DNA from: Sphingomonas sp. HMP9
GTDB lineage: Bacteria > Pseudomonadota > Alphaproteobacteria > Sphingomonadales > Sphingomonadaceae
Length of the DNA stretch: 64,000 nucleotides
Direction: 5' to 3'
NCBI RefSeq assembly: GCF_013374115.1
Contig: NZ_AP022673.1
Location: forward strand, 2,442,001 to 2,506,000
Positions within the stretch are counted from its first letter, which is position 1; every line of letters begins with the position of its first letter. Below, one piece after another: positions 17,362-29,568 of the stretch. The position numbers and the translations under genes were made by a program. Under the pieces are notes generated by a model. The model saw only the letters and a program-made list of their open reading frames with translations. It ran no database searches and was not told where the DNA came from.

Positions 17362-18318
17362 ATGCGCAGGTGGCTGGGCCCATTGTTGTTCGTGATCACC
17401 GGCCAGGCGAGCGCCCAGGACGCCGTACTCACGCGCCAAAATGCTGCACTAGCACCGGCTGCAGCATCTGCAGCAGACCCCGATGCGACGTTGCTGTTCG
17501 GCGACGACCAGACGCGGATGACGGTGCCGGTGACGATCGCCGGCGCGGGGCCCTTTCCGTTCGTCGTCGACACGGGGGCGCAGCGGACCGTCATCGCGCG
17601 CGAGCTGGCCGCGACGCTCGGTCTGGCCCCAGGCCGTACGGTGCGCGTGACGGGGATGACAGGATCGGAGCAAGTCCCCACCGTCGTCATTCCCTCGCTC
17701 AAGGTCGGCGTGATCGGCAGTGCTCCGATCGAGGCGCCGGCAATCAGCGCAATCTATCTCGGTGCGCGCGGACTGCTCGGGATCGATACGTTGCAGGCAC
17801 ACGCGGTAGGGATCGATTTTGACACCAACACGATGACCGTCACGCCCTCTCGCAAACGCCGGACCAGCGATCGTCCGGCGGCCGACGAGATCGTCATCCG
17901 CGCGCGAAGCCTGTTCGGGCAGTTGGTCGTCACCGATGCCTATTGCAACGGTGTCCGCATTCGCGTGATCCTCGATACGGGAACGTCGGTCAGCATGGGC
18001 AACGCAGCGCTTCGCCGAAAGGTGATGCGCAAGATGGTCCGCTCGCAACCGGTGTCGCTGACCGGCGTCACCGGGGAGACCGTGGTGGCGGACTATACGA
18101 CGATCGACCGTGTCACGATCGGAAGCCTGACGATAAGTGACCTGCCGATCGCTTTCACGGCGGTCGACGCGCCGCCGTTCCGCCTGTTCGGCCTCGCCGA
18201 CCGACCGGCGGTGCTGCTCGGGATGGACGTGCTGCAGCTGTTCCGCCGCGTCGACATCGACTTTGCCAACCGCGAGGTACGGCTGGCGTTGCCACGCGGC
18301 ACGCGCGCGCGCCGTTGA
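17362..18318 (+). CDS. Secreted retropepsin-like aspartic protease, two domains
   Basis: The 318-residue product has a signal peptide (MRRWLGPLLF, cleavage after GQASA) and two aspartyl-protease half-domains. The catalytic motifs are VVDTGAQRTV (D70) and ILDTGTSVSM (D205). Each resembles the single-chain retropepsin-like family (PF13650). The two together could form one active site in cis, like pepsin. It is probably periplasmic or secreted. Alternative starts at 17326 (TTG) and 17341 (ATG) exist; 17362 gives the best signal peptide. The M20 peptidase gene follows 59 bp later. Confidence 0.75.
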   Translation: MRRWLGPLLFVITGQASAQDAVLTRQNAALAPAAASAADPDATLLFGDDQTRMTVPVTIAGAGPFPFVVDTGAQRTVIARELAATLGLAPGRTVRVTGMTGSEQVPTVVIPSLKVGVIGSAPIEAPAISAIYLGARGLLGIDTLQAHAVGIDFDTNTMTVTPSRKRRTSDRPAADEIVIRARSLFGQLVVTDAYCNGVRIRVILDTGTSVSMGNAALRRKVMRKMVRSQPVSLTGVTGETVVADYTTIDRVTIGSLTISDLPIAFTAVDAPPFRLFGLADRPAVLLGMDVLQLFRRVDIDFANREVRLALPRGTRARR

Positions 18319-18377
18319 GGTTGCGTCGGCACCTGTTCGCTGCAACTCTCCGGCATGACACGATAAAGGGGACGATA

Positions 18378-19775
18378 ATGCGCGTGACGGGCTGGCTACT
18401 TACGGCGGCGATACTGGCCATGCCGATCTCCGCACAGGCGCAATCGCGGCCCGACCAGAAGGCGTTTCTTGGTCTCTACAAGGAACTGGTCGAGACCAAC
18501 ACGACGCTGTCGACGGGCAGCTGCACGCAGGCCGCGGCGCAGATCGGCGCGCGGTTGAAGAGCGCGGGCTATGCCGATGCCGACATCACCTATTTCTCGG
18601 TGCCCGAGCATCCCAAGGACGGCGGGCTGGTCGCGGTGCTCAAAGGATCGGACGCGAGCGTCAAGCCGATGCTGCTGCTTGCGCATCTCGACGTGGTCGA
18701 GGCCAAGCGCGAGGACTGGGTCCGCGATCCGTTCAAGCTGATCGAGGAACGCGGCTATTATTACGCGCGCGGCACCGTCGACGACAAGGCGCAGGCGGCG
18801 ATCTGGTCCGACGCGATGATCCGCTTCAAGACGTCCGGGTACAAGCCCAAGCGCACGATCAAGCTGGCGCTGACGTGCGGCGAGGAAACGACCTTCGCAT
18901 GGAACGGCGCGCAGTATCTGGCGAAATCGAAGCCCGACCTGATCGCGGCAGAGTTCGCGCTGAACGAAGGCGGCGGCGGCCGGCTCGACGATAGCGGCAA
19001 GCGCCAGTTGCTCGCGATCCAGGTGGGCGAGAAGGCCGCGCAGAACTACACGTTCCTTGCCACCAACACCGGCGGGCACAGCTCGCAACCGACGCCGGAG
19101 AACGCGATCTACGAACTCGCCGATGCGGTGAAGGCGGTGCAGGGCTATGAATTCCCGGTAAAGTTCACCGACACGACCAGGGCGTTCTTCGCGGCCAGCG
19201 CGAAGGCGATGCCGGGCGAAATGGGGACCGCGATCACGCAGCTGCTCGCCAATCCGGAGGACAAGACCGCGGACGCGATCGTCAGCCGTGACAAGGCGAT
19301 GCATTCGACGCTGCGCACGACCTGCGTGGCGACGCTGCTGAACGCTGGGCACGCCGAGAATGCGCTGCCGCAGCGTGCGACCGCGAACATCAACTGCCGG
19401 ATCTTTCCAGGCGAGACGGTCGACGGCACGCTCGCCAAGCTGAAGGCACTGGCCGGGGCGAAGGTGACGGTGACCGCGAACCAGCCAGTGCGCCCGACCG
19501 CGATCCCGCCGACGCTCGACCCGAAGATCATGGGGCCGGTGACGACGGTCGCGGCCAAGCACTTCCCCGGGCTGCCGATCCTGCCGATGATGTCGACCGG
19601 CGCGACCGACGGCATCTTCTTCGAAGCGATCAACATCCCCGTCTACGGCGTGCCGGGCATGTTCATCGACAAGGACATGGGCGGCATCCACGGACTCAAC
19701 GAGCGGATCCGCGTCGCATCGCTCTATGACGGCCGCGATTACCTGTTCGATCTGGTGAAGGCGTTCGCGGGGTGA
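18378..19775 (+). CDS. Secreted M20/M25/M40 family metallopeptidase
   Basis: The 465-residue protein has a signal peptide (cleavage after AQAQ, about residue 22) and the M20 di-zinc fold. Metal and catalytic motifs include LLAHLDVVE (His and Asp), GTVDDKAQ (Asp) and CGEETTF (Glu pair), and a lid domain lies between about 210 and 330. Such enzymes cut dipeptides or remove terminal residues. The strong site AAAGGGGA precedes the ATG. It follows the aspartic protease gene in the same direction, so the pair may work in peptide degradation in the periplasm. Confidence 0.85.
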   Translation: MRVTGWLLTAAILAMPISAQAQSRPDQKAFLGLYKELVETNTTLSTGSCTQAAAQIGARLKSAGYADADITYFSVPEHPKDGGLVAVLKGSDASVKPMLLLAHLDVVEAKREDWVRDPFKLIEERGYYYARGTVDDKAQAAIWSDAMIRFKTSGYKPKRTIKLALTCGEETTFAWNGAQYLAKSKPDLIAAEFALNEGGGGRLDDSGKRQLLAIQVGEKAAQNYTFLATNTGGHSSQPTPENAIYELADAVKAVQGYEFPVKFTDTTRAFFAASAKAMPGEMGTAITQLLANPEDKTADAIVSRDKAMHSTLRTTCVATLLNAGHAENALPQRATANINCRIFPGETVDGTLAKLKALAGAKVTVTANQPVRPTAIPPTLDPKIMGPVTTVAAKHFPGLPILPMMSTGATDGIFFEAINIPVYGVPGMFIDKDMGGIHGLNERIRVASLYDGRDYLFDLVKAFAG

Positions 19776-19782
19776 TCCATCT

Positions 19783-19934
19783 TTCCCTCGCCCCTTCGGG
19801 GAGAGGGAGGGAGGAGCCTTGGGCGACGGAGGGGAGGGGGGCTTGGGGCTGGCGACAGTTCTTCCCAACGCCCCTCTCCCTTCCCACGGCAAGCGCCGCG
19901 GGCCCCTTCCCTCTCCCCGGAGGGGCGAGGGAGC
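19783..19934. repeat. Palindromic repeat, family R4
   Basis: CTCGCCCCTTCGGGGAGAGGG at the left pairs with CTCTCCCCGGAGGGGCGAGGG at the right, with inner GGCGACGGAGG-type similarity to 9319-9437. It separates two convergent genes and probably forms a terminator-like hairpin. Confidence 0.7.
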
Positions 19935-19940
19935 CTTTGT

Positions 19941-21932
19941 TTACACCGTTACCTGTTCGCCTAGCTCGAGCACCTTGCCGGGGGGGATCTTCAGGAAGTC
20001 GGTCGGGTCGCTGGCATTGCGCTGCAGGAACAGGAAGATCCGGTCCTGCCAGGGCGGCATGCCCTTCTCCGCATCGGGCTTGAGCGTATTGCGGCCGATG
20101 AAGAACGAGGTGCGCATCGGATCGAGCCCGAGCTGTTCGGTCTTGTTGCCGACGCCGAGATCGCGCGGCACGTCGGGAGATTCCATAAAGCCATAGGTCA
20201 GCACGACGATCGAGAAATTGTCGTCGACTCGCTCGACCTTGGCGCGGCTCGCCTCGTCGACGAACGGGCGGTCGGCGGTGCGGATGCTGACGATCAGGTT
20301 GCGCTCGTGCAGCACCTTGTTGTGCTTGAGGTTGTGCAGCAGCGCGCCCGGCGTCGCATGCGGGTTCGCGGTCAGGAACACCGCGGTCCCCGATACGCGC
20401 TCGGGCGGGCGCTTCTCCAGCGCGGCGGCGAGGTCGCTGAGCGGGATGCTCTGGCGCTTCTCGAACGCGCTGACGATCTTCTTGCCGCGGACCCAGGTGT
20501 AGATGATGAGGCCGATCGACGCGGCGATCACGAGCGGCACCCAGCCGCCCTCGATCACGCGGAGAATGTTCGCGCCGAAGAAGATCAGGTCGAGCGTCAG
20601 GAACGGCAGGATCGCCACGAGCGCGAGCGGGCGCGACCAGTTCCAGCGCTGCCGCACGACGATGTAGGCGAGCAGCGTGGTGACGACCATCGTGCCAGTC
20701 ACCGCGATGCCGTACGCCGCGGCCATTGCCGACGACGTCTTGAACTGGACCACCAGCACCAGCACGCCGATCAGCAACAGCCAGTTGATCGCTGGGAGGT
20801 AGATCTGGCCGGCGAACACCGCCGACGTCTGGCGGATGCGCAGGCGGGGCAACAGGCCGAGTTGGATCGCCTGCTGCGTCAGGCTGAACGCGCCGGTGAT
20901 GACCGCCTGGCTGGCGATCACGGTCGCGAACCCGGCGAGGATGATCAGCGCGGGGCGCAGCGGTTCGGGCGCCATCAGGAAGAACCAGTCCTGATTGACG
21001 AAGGGGATGCCGCGCGCCGCTGCGTCTTCGAGCCGCGACAGCGCGAAGGCCCCCTGCCCGAGATAGTTGAGCGCTAGCGCGGGGAAGACGAGGAAGAACC
21101 AGCCGATGCGGATCGGCAGCTTGCCGAAATGGCCCATGTCCGCGGTCAGCGCTTCCGCACCGGTGACGGTCAGGAACACCGCGCCGAGCACGAACAGCCC
21201 GGTGATCCCGTGCGTGGCAAGGAACGAAACGCCGTAGGTCGGCAGGAACACCCGGACGATCGAAGGTTCGTCGGCGATGTGCCAGACGCCGAGCGCACCG
21301 ATCGCGATGAACCACACGATGCAGACCGGGCCGAACAGCTTCGACACCTGCGCGGTGCCGCGCGCCTGGATCATGAACAGCGCGATCAGGATGCCGATCG
21401 TCAAAGCGCGCACCACGCCTTCATTGAAGATGTGTGCTGCGCTGGGGATCGTCCGCAGGCCCTCCATCGCCGACAGCACCGACAGCGCCGGGGTGATGAT
21501 CGCATCGCCGTAAAACAGCGACGCCCCCGCCGCGCCGAGCACGATCGCGATCCGCGACCGCATGCCGAGCGCGCGGCGGGCCAGCGCGGCGAGGGCCAGC
21601 ACGCCGCCCTCGCCCTGATTGTCCGCGCGCATCAGGAAGATGACGTATTTGACAGTGACGACGAGGAACAGCGACCAGAGCGCGAGGCTCAGCACGCCGA
21701 GGATCTCGCTCGGGTCGATGCCGCCCGCCGACGTCTGGCCCAGCGCCTCGCGGAACGCATAGAGCGGGCTGGTGCCGATATCGCCGAACACGACGCCGAT
21801 CGCGCCGACGGTCAGCGCGGCCAGCGCCGGATGAGGATGCAGATGCGCCGCGGACAGATCGGCCGGCGCCGATTGCTCGGCGGTCGGATCGGTCACAACT
21901 GCGGTCTGGGGTGTTCCGGCTACGGACGTCAT
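19941..21932 (-). CDS. kup: Low-affinity potassium transporter Kup
   Basis: A 663-residue K+/H+ symporter of the Kup/HAK family. The N-terminal domain has about 12 helices and the family signatures GVVFGDIGTSPLYAF (about residue 46) and NQGEGGVLAL (about 110). A cytoplasmic C-terminal domain of about 200 residues follows (SIRTADRPFVDE, then TSFFIGRNTL). The ribosome site AGGAGGAG precedes the ATG by about 12 bp. The first 30 residues are a variable tail. It is divergent from the pdeM gene, so 135 bp hold both promoters. Confidence 0.95.
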   Translation of the reverse strand: MTSVAGTPQTAVVTDPTAEQSAPADLSAAHLHPHPALAALTVGAIGVVFGDIGTSPLYAFREALGQTSAGGIDPSEILGVLSLALWSLFLVVTVKYVIFLMRADNQGEGGVLALAALARRALGMRSRIAIVLGAAGASLFYGDAIITPALSVLSAMEGLRTIPSAAHIFNEGVVRALTIGILIALFMIQARGTAQVSKLFGPVCIVWFIAIGALGVWHIADEPSIVRVFLPTYGVSFLATHGITGLFVLGAVFLTVTGAEALTADMGHFGKLPIRIGWFFLVFPALALNYLGQGAFALSRLEDAAARGIPFVNQDWFFLMAPEPLRPALIILAGFATVIASQAVITGAFSLTQQAIQLGLLPRLRIRQTSAVFAGQIYLPAINWLLLIGVLVLVVQFKTSSAMAAAYGIAVTGTMVVTTLLAYIVVRQRWNWSRPLALVAILPFLTLDLIFFGANILRVIEGGWVPLVIAASIGLIIYTWVRGKKIVSAFEKRQSIPLSDLAAALEKRPPERVSGTAVFLTANPHATPGALLHNLKHNKVLHERNLIVSIRTADRPFVDEASRAKVERVDDNFSIVVLTYGFMESPDVPRDLGVGNKTEQLGLDPMRTSFFIGRNTLKPDAEKGMPPWQDRIFLFLQRNASDPTDFLKIPPGKVLELGEQVTV

Positions 21933-22067
21933 GGCGCGAAGAGCGCTCCTCCTGATGGGACGGCGCGCTTTACGCCGATTGGGGGCATGCGCAAGTCCTG
22001 CCGACCTCTGGTGACTTTGCGGCGAAGGCGGGTTGATTCACTGCGCGCGCAGCGGCATGGCAGGCAA

Positions 22068-22730
22068 ATGGTTCCCTTTTCGTTCGGCGGACATGCGCTT
22101 CTGGCGTTGGCGCAAGGCGCGCTGTTCTGGCCGGAGCGTCACGCGCTGCTGGTCGCCGACCTGCATTTCGAGAAGGCGAGCTGGTTCGCGCGGTCGGGCC
22201 AGATGCTGCCCCCCTATGATTCGATCGCGACGCTGGCCGATCTGACCGCGCTGGTCGCGGCGACCGGCGCGCGCGAAGTCTGGTGCCTGGGCGACAGCTT
22301 CCACGACAGCGACGGGTGCGAGCGCCTGCCGCCGCGCGCGCAGGCGATGCTGCAGGCGATGACGCAGGCCACGCGCTGGACTTGGATCACGGGCAATCAC
22401 GATCCGGCGATCCTGGACCGGTGCGGCGGGACCGTGGTGGACGAGGTCGTCGTCGACGGGCTGGTGCTGCGCCACGAAGCGGACCGCGCGGAGACCCGGC
22501 CCGAATTGTCGGGGCATTTCCACCCGAAGCTGCGGTTGCGCGTGCGCGGCAAATCGGTGGCGCGGCGGTGTTTCGTAGCGACCGCGACGAAGCTGATCCT
22601 GCCGGCGTTTGGATCGCTGACCGGGGGGCTGGATGTTGACCATCCCGAGATCGTCCGTGCTGTCGGGGCGGGTGCGGAGGCGATGGTGCCGGTGGCGGAC
22701 CGGATGCTGCGCTTTCCAGTCGCGGCCTGA
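22068..22730 (+). CDS. pdeM: Ligase-associated DNA damage response phosphoesterase PdeM
   Basis: The 220-residue protein is a calcineurin-like metallophosphoesterase. Metal-binding motifs run in order: DLHFEK (D31, H33), GDSFHDS, GNHDP and GHFHPK. This matches PdeM (MPE), the fourth member of the ligase/helicase/exonuclease group. Homologues show Mn2+-dependent phosphodiesterase or nuclease activity. The ATG at 22068 is the first in-frame start near the domain; the ribosome site is weak (GGCAGG). It is alone here, divergent from kup and facing msrA across a repeat. Confidence 0.88.
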   Translation: MVPFSFGGHALLALAQGALFWPERHALLVADLHFEKASWFARSGQMLPPYDSIATLADLTALVAATGAREVWCLGDSFHDSDGCERLPPRAQAMLQAMTQATRWTWITGNHDPAILDRCGGTVVDEVVVDGLVLRHEADRAETRPELSGHFHPKLRLRVRGKSVARRCFVATATKLILPAFGSLTGGLDVDHPEIVRAVGAGAEAMVPVADRMLRFPVAA

Positions 22731-22783
22731 TCACCTCCGTCCTCCTGACGCCCCATCACCCAAAAGCCCCGTCATCCATCATT

Positions 22784-22865
22784 CCGTCATCCTGACGAAA
22801 GTCAGGATCCAGGGTCACGAACGCTGTCCCGCTTGGCTCTGGATCCTGACTTTCGTCAGGATGAC
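22784..22865. repeat. REP-like paired palindrome, family R2
   Basis: CCTGACGAAAGTCAGG and CCTGACTTTCGTCAGG face each other across about 42 bp between the convergent pdeM and msrA stops. The hairpins may end transcription from both sides. Confidence 0.85.
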
Positions 22866-22883
22866 CGAGGGCGGCGAACGCCC

Positions 22884-23555
22884 TCAGTTCGAAATCGTCG
22901 GAAACGCCACGCGGAATGCGCCGACCTTCGGCTTGTCCCACGTCACGACATACGGATGCGTCGGGTTCCGGTCGTAGAAATTCTGGTGATACGCCTCGGC
23001 CGGATAGAAGGCGCCGGTCTCAAGCTTCGTCACGATCGGGCCCGAGAAAGCGCGCGTCGCCCCCAGCTGTGCGATGTACGCGCGCGCGACCTTGGCCTGC
23101 GCGGGCGACTGCGGGAAGATCGCCGAGCGATAGCTGGTGCCGCTGTCGGGGCCCTGACGGTTCAGCGTCGTCGGGTCATGCGCGATCGAGAAATAGACGC
23201 GGAGCAGCGTGCCATAACTCACCACGCGGGGATCATAGGCGATCCGGATCGCTTCGGCATGACGAGTCGTCTCGGCAGAGACCTGATCATAGGTCGCGGT
23301 GGCCTTGGTGCCGCCCGCATAGCCGGTCGTGACGGCCTTCACGCCCTTCACATGCTCGAACACCGCCTCCATCGTCCAGAAACAGCCGCCGGCGAGCACC
23401 AGGGTCTGGATACCGGGCGCGGGCGGCAGGTCTGTCTTGACGGCGGGGATGACGACGGCGCGGGCGCCCTGCGCGGCACCAGTAGACAGGATCGCACCGG
23501 CGATACCGACGGCGACGAGCGTGGCGATGAGCGGCTTTTTCATGTTTAGATACAT
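22884..23555 (-). CDS. msrA: Peptide methionine sulfoxide reductase MsrA, exported form
   Basis: A 223-residue enzyme that reduces methionine-S-sulfoxide in proteins. The catalytic motif is GGCFWTMEAVF with C58. Other conserved parts are GYAGG, HAEAI, YDP, and SYRSAIF. An N-terminal hydrophobic helix (residues about 6-28, ending in GAAQGARA) points to export to the periplasm, unlike the cytoplasmic E. coli enzyme. The start at 23555 is supported by GGAGGGG eight bases upstream; an in-frame ATG lies at 23543. Resolving cysteines at the C-terminus are absent, so thioredoxin-type recycling may differ. Confidence 0.92.
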   Translation of the reverse strand: MYLNMKKPLIATLVAVGIAGAILSTGAAQGARAVVIPAVKTDLPPAPGIQTLVLAGGCFWTMEAVFEHVKGVKAVTTGYAGGTKATATYDQVSAETTRHAEAIRIAYDPRVVSYGTLLRVYFSIAHDPTTLNRQGPDSGTSYRSAIFPQSPAQAKVARAYIAQLGATRAFSGPIVTKLETGAFYPAEAYHQNFYDRNPTHPYVVTWDKPKVGAFRVAFPTISN

Positions 23556-23592
23556 GGTGTTGCCCCTCCGCTTCGCCAAGCCGTGCGCGTGT

Positions 23593-23739
23593 TTATCGCG
23601 TGGTGGACGCGCCGTGTTCGAAATGGCTTGCAAAGGTCTGGCGGGCTTCGGCGGGCTGCAGTGCGAGCAAGCCGATGGCGCCGAGGACGAAACCGCCGCT
23701 GAACTGCCAGAAAAAACTCGACTTTACGATGCTGCGCAT
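23593..23739 (-). CDS. Small membrane protein, hypothetical
   Basis: A possible 48-residue protein with one membrane helix (WQFSGGFVLGAIGLLAL) and a polar tail. It lies 37 bp upstream of msrA on the same strand and could be its leader gene. An in-frame start at 23790 would give 65 residues. No family is recognised. The clean TM pattern makes it plausible. Confidence 0.4.
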   Translation of the reverse strand: MRSIVKSSFFWQFSGGFVLGAIGLLALQPAEARQTFASHFEHGASTTR

Positions 23740-23879
23740 GATGCGATCCCAATGAAACCAAGTGATGACGCCAACCGGATAGGTCAGCATCAGCTACGGA
23801 CCGGCATGTCGTAGAGATGCCGGCCAACCACAATGTCGTTTTTAGAAACTCTCGATTAACGCGGCGTGGCCAATGCATT

Positions 23880-23907
23880 CATCTCCCGGCAGGGTTGCCG
23901 GGAGATG
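23880..23907 (-). terminator. Perfect 12-bp hairpin downstream of the aminotransferase gene
   Basis: CATCTCCCGGCA and TGCCGGGAGATG form a perfect stem with a GGGT loop, 35 bp after the aspartate aminotransferase stop. No long T run follows on either strand, so it is a terminator or a 3'-end protecting hairpin. Confidence 0.55.
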
Positions 23908-23941
23908 TCGCCGCGTTTCCGAAATGTTGCTCGGCGGTGCT

Positions 23942-27031
<3,090 letters not shown>

Positions 27032-27044
27032 CTATTTCGAGGCC

Positions 27045-27704
27045 ATGACAAATCCTCCCCTCCGCGCCGCGATCGTCCCCGTCACGCCGATCCAGCAGAA
27101 CTGCACGATTCTCTGGTGTACCGCGACGATGAAGGCGGCGGTGATCGATCCGGGCGGCGACCTGCCGCGGATCATGGCGGCGGTCGAACAGGCGGGCCTG
27201 ACGGTCGAGAAGATCCTGCTGACGCATGGCCATATCGACCATGCCGGCGGCGCCAAGCGGCTGTCGAACGATTTGGGCGTGCCGATCGAAGGCCCGCACG
27301 AGGCGGATCGCTTCTGGTTGCAGCGGCTCGATCAGGATGGGCCGAAATACGGGATTTCCGGCGTGAATTTCGAGCCGGACCGGTGGCTGGTCGAAGGTGA
27401 TACGGTGTCGGTCGGGGATCTGGTGCTCGATGTGTACGAGACGCCAGGGCATACCGAAGGGCATGTGATCTTCCACCACGCCCCGTCGAAGTTCGCGCAG
27501 GTCGGCGACGTGCTGTTCCAGGGATCGGTCGGGCGGTCGGACATGCCCGGCGGGAATCACCAAGTGCTGGTAAAGTCGATCGTCGAGAAATTGTGGCCAT
27601 TGGGGAGCGATACGAGCTTCATTCCGGGGCACGGGCCGGCGAGCACGTTTGCGCATGAGCGGGCAACGAACATGTTCGTGAGCGATCGGGCTTTGGCGGC
27701 GTAG
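27045..27704 (+). CDS. MBL-fold hydrolase, YcbL/glyoxalase II-like
   Basis: A 219-residue cytoplasmic metallo-hydrolase. The zinc motif THGHIDHAGG (HGHIDH at 61-66) is followed by PGHTEGH, GDVLFQGSVGRSD and PGHGP, the pattern of the single-domain YcbL/glyoxalase II-like group. It lacks the C-terminal substrate domain of true glyoxalase II. The likely substrate is an S-acylglutathione or another thioester, which is inferred. It starts 81 bp from the divergent pabB and ends just before a repeat. Confidence 0.88.
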   Translation: MTNPPLRAAIVPVTPIQQNCTILWCTATMKAAVIDPGGDLPRIMAAVEQAGLTVEKILLTHGHIDHAGGAKRLSNDLGVPIEGPHEADRFWLQRLDQDGPKYGISGVNFEPDRWLVEGDTVSVGDLVLDVYETPGHTEGHVIFHHAPSKFAQVGDVLFQGSVGRSDMPGGNHQVLVKSIVEKLWPLGSDTSFIPGHGPASTFAHERATNMFVSDRALAA

Positions 27705-27710
27705 CTCCAC

Positions 27711-27791
27711 CTGTTCCCCCGCGGAGGCGGGGTCCAGGGTATCAGGCGGTAGCGTTCGTGACCCTAGGCTCCCGCCTTCGCGGGAGAACAG
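27711..27791. repeat. Palindromic repeat, family R3b (TCCCGCCTTCGCGGGAG)
   Basis: CTGTTCCCCCGCGGAGGCGGGG at the left pairs with CTCCCGCCTTCGCGGGAGAACAG at the right. The related copy is at 47477-47530. It is followed directly by an R3 copy. Confidence 0.75.
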
Positions 27792-27820
27792 GAAGGGGTA
27801 GGGACTCTCCCCTACCGCCC

Positions 27821-27920
27821 CACCCCGGCGAAGGCAGGGTTCAGGCGGGGAACGAAGATCGGCGGAGGTAGCGCTCCGTTACTGCAACCTCCCCAACTGG
27901 GCCCCGGCCTTCGCCGGGGT
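27821..27920. repeat. Palindromic repeat, family R3
   Basis: CACCCCGGCGAAGGC at the left and GCCCCGGCCTTCGCCGGGGTG at the right, matching 17182-17290; the left arm carries a few mismatches. It lies between convergent genes. Confidence 0.75.
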
Positions 27921-27942
27921 GATAGTGCGCGTGGGCTAGATC

Positions 27943-29568
27943 CTATTTCCGCTCGCCCGCCGTCTCGAGGCGTACCGACTTGAACTCGGACCCATCGCGC
28001 CATTCCGGCCACAACCGGCTGTTCGCGAGCTTCGTCCCGATCGTCTGGAACAGGCCCACATCCTGCGCGGCGCCGCGCAGATCCCAGTCCGGCCCCCACG
28101 CGTCGCACGTCTGGTGGTAGCATTTCATATAGCCGTCGAGCCACGCCTGCCCCGCAGTCCGCCCGCCGGTCACGAGATCGGGCGCACCGCTGATCGCCAT
28201 CAGCAGCAGCGTTGGCACGCCGCGGCGCGCGACCGAGAAATGATCGGCGCGGTAGAACAGCCCGCGTTCGGGGAGCGCTTCGGGCGTTACCGCGCGACCC
28301 TGTGCCTTGGCGGCATCGCCGAGCATGTCCTCGAGGCTGTTCTGGCCTGCGCCGACGAGCATGACGTCCTTTGCCGGGCCCGCGGTCTGCAGGATGTCGA
28401 GCGTCAGGTTGGCGACCGTCTTGGCGGCGGGATAGACCGGGTTCACCGCATAGGTTTCCGAGCCGAGCAACCCGCGCTCCTCGCCACTCCACAGCGCGAA
28501 GACGAGGCTGCGGTCGGTCCGCGGTGCCTTGGCGAAGGTGCGCGCGAGTTCGAGCACGCCCGCTACGCCCAGCCCATCATCGTTGGCGCCGGGGCGGATC
28601 GTGCGGCCCTGCGCATCCGGCGCGCCGATCCCGTAGGCATCCCAGTGCGCGCCAAACATCACGACCTCGTCCGGGTGCCTGGTCCCCGGCAGCTTCGCCA
28701 GCACGTTGCGGCTCTCTGCAGTGTCGTGCCTGACCGGCAGGTCGGTGGTAAACGCCTGCTTGAGCGGCACCGGGCGGAAATCGCTGCGGCGTGCGGCCTT
28801 GCGCAAGTCTGCGAGGTCGAGGCCGGAGGCGGCGAACAGCCGAGTCGCGGCCCCTCCTTCGAGCCAGCCCTGGAGCATCACCCGTGTTTCGGGATCCTTC
28901 CGCACGATATCGTAATTCTCGCCGGCGGGCGCGGTCACTGTGTTCCAGCCATAGCCGGCCCCCGGCGTGTCGTGGACGATCAGCGCCGCGACGGCACCCC
29001 GCCTCGCCGCTTCCTCATATTTGTACGTCCAGCGGCCGTAATAGGTCATCCGGCGATCACCGAACTTGCCCTTCGAATCGTCGCCGGCAATCGCCTCGAA
29101 ATCGGGATCGTTGACGAGGAAGACCGCGACCTTACCCTTGAGGTCGAGCCCCTTGAAGTCGTCCCAGCCGCGTTCGGGCGCGCTGACGCCGTAGCCGACG
29201 AACACCATCGGTGCGTTGGCGATGGCGACCCGGTCGACCCCGCGGACGGTGCTGAGATAGACGTCGCGGCCCTGCACCAGCGGCGTGGTGCCGACGCGCA
29301 CGGTGCCGGTGCCCATGCGCGTGTGGACGAGCGGTACGGGCTGCGTCCAGCTGCCGTTCGGGCCGCCGGGCTGTGCCTTCATCGCCTTGAACTGCGCGAT
29401 CAGCCAATCGATCGTCCTGGTCTCGCCCGGCGTGCCGGGGGCGCGGCCCTCGAACGAGTCGGACGCGAGCGTCTTCACGTCGGCGGACAGGCTCGCGGGC
29501 GCAATCTGCGCCGCGGCGGGTGCCGCGGCGAGCAGAGCCGCCGCCCCGAACAGACGACGCGCGCTCAC
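27943..29568 (-). CDS. Secreted M28 family metallopeptidase with PA domain
   Basis: A 541-residue exported aminopeptidase-like enzyme. A signal peptide (residues 1-21, cleavage after APAAAQ) is followed by a PA domain (about 120-260) and the M28 di-zinc domain. Zinc-ligand motifs are AHWDAYG, GANDDGLG and SGEERGLLGSE with the catalytic Glu. The later FYRADHFS supplies the last histidine. The GTG start overlaps the stop of the upstream MAPEG gene as GTGA, so the two are translated in series. Confidence 0.9.
   Translation of the reverse strand: MSARRLFGAAALLAAAPAAAQIAPASLSADVKTLASDSFEGRAPGTPGETRTIDWLIAQFKAMKAQPGGPNGSWTQPVPLVHTRMGTGTVRVGTTPLVQGRDVYLSTVRGVDRVAIANAPMVFVGYGVSAPERGWDDFKGLDLKGKVAVFLVNDPDFEAIAGDDSKGKFGDRRMTYYGRWTYKYEEAARRGAVAALIVHDTPGAGYGWNTVTAPAGENYDIVRKDPETRVMLQGWLEGGAATRLFAASGLDLADLRKAARRSDFRPVPLKQAFTTDLPVRHDTAESRNVLAKLPGTRHPDEVVMFGAHWDAYGIGAPDAQGRTIRPGANDDGLGVAGVLELARTFAKAPRTDRSLVFALWSGEERGLLGSETYAVNPVYPAAKTVANLTLDILQTAGPAKDVMLVGAGQNSLEDMLGDAAKAQGRAVTPEALPERGLFYRADHFSVARRGVPTLLLMAISGAPDLVTGGRTAGQAWLDGYMKCYHQTCDAWGPDWDLRGAAQDVGLFQTIGTKLANSRLWPEWRDGSEFKSVRLETAGERK

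Noticed and set aside
21129..22067. N-terminal extension of the pdeM frame across kup
   Set aside because: It lies antisense to kup, is Arg/Asp-rich and unlike any domain; the metallophosphoesterase starts near 22068.
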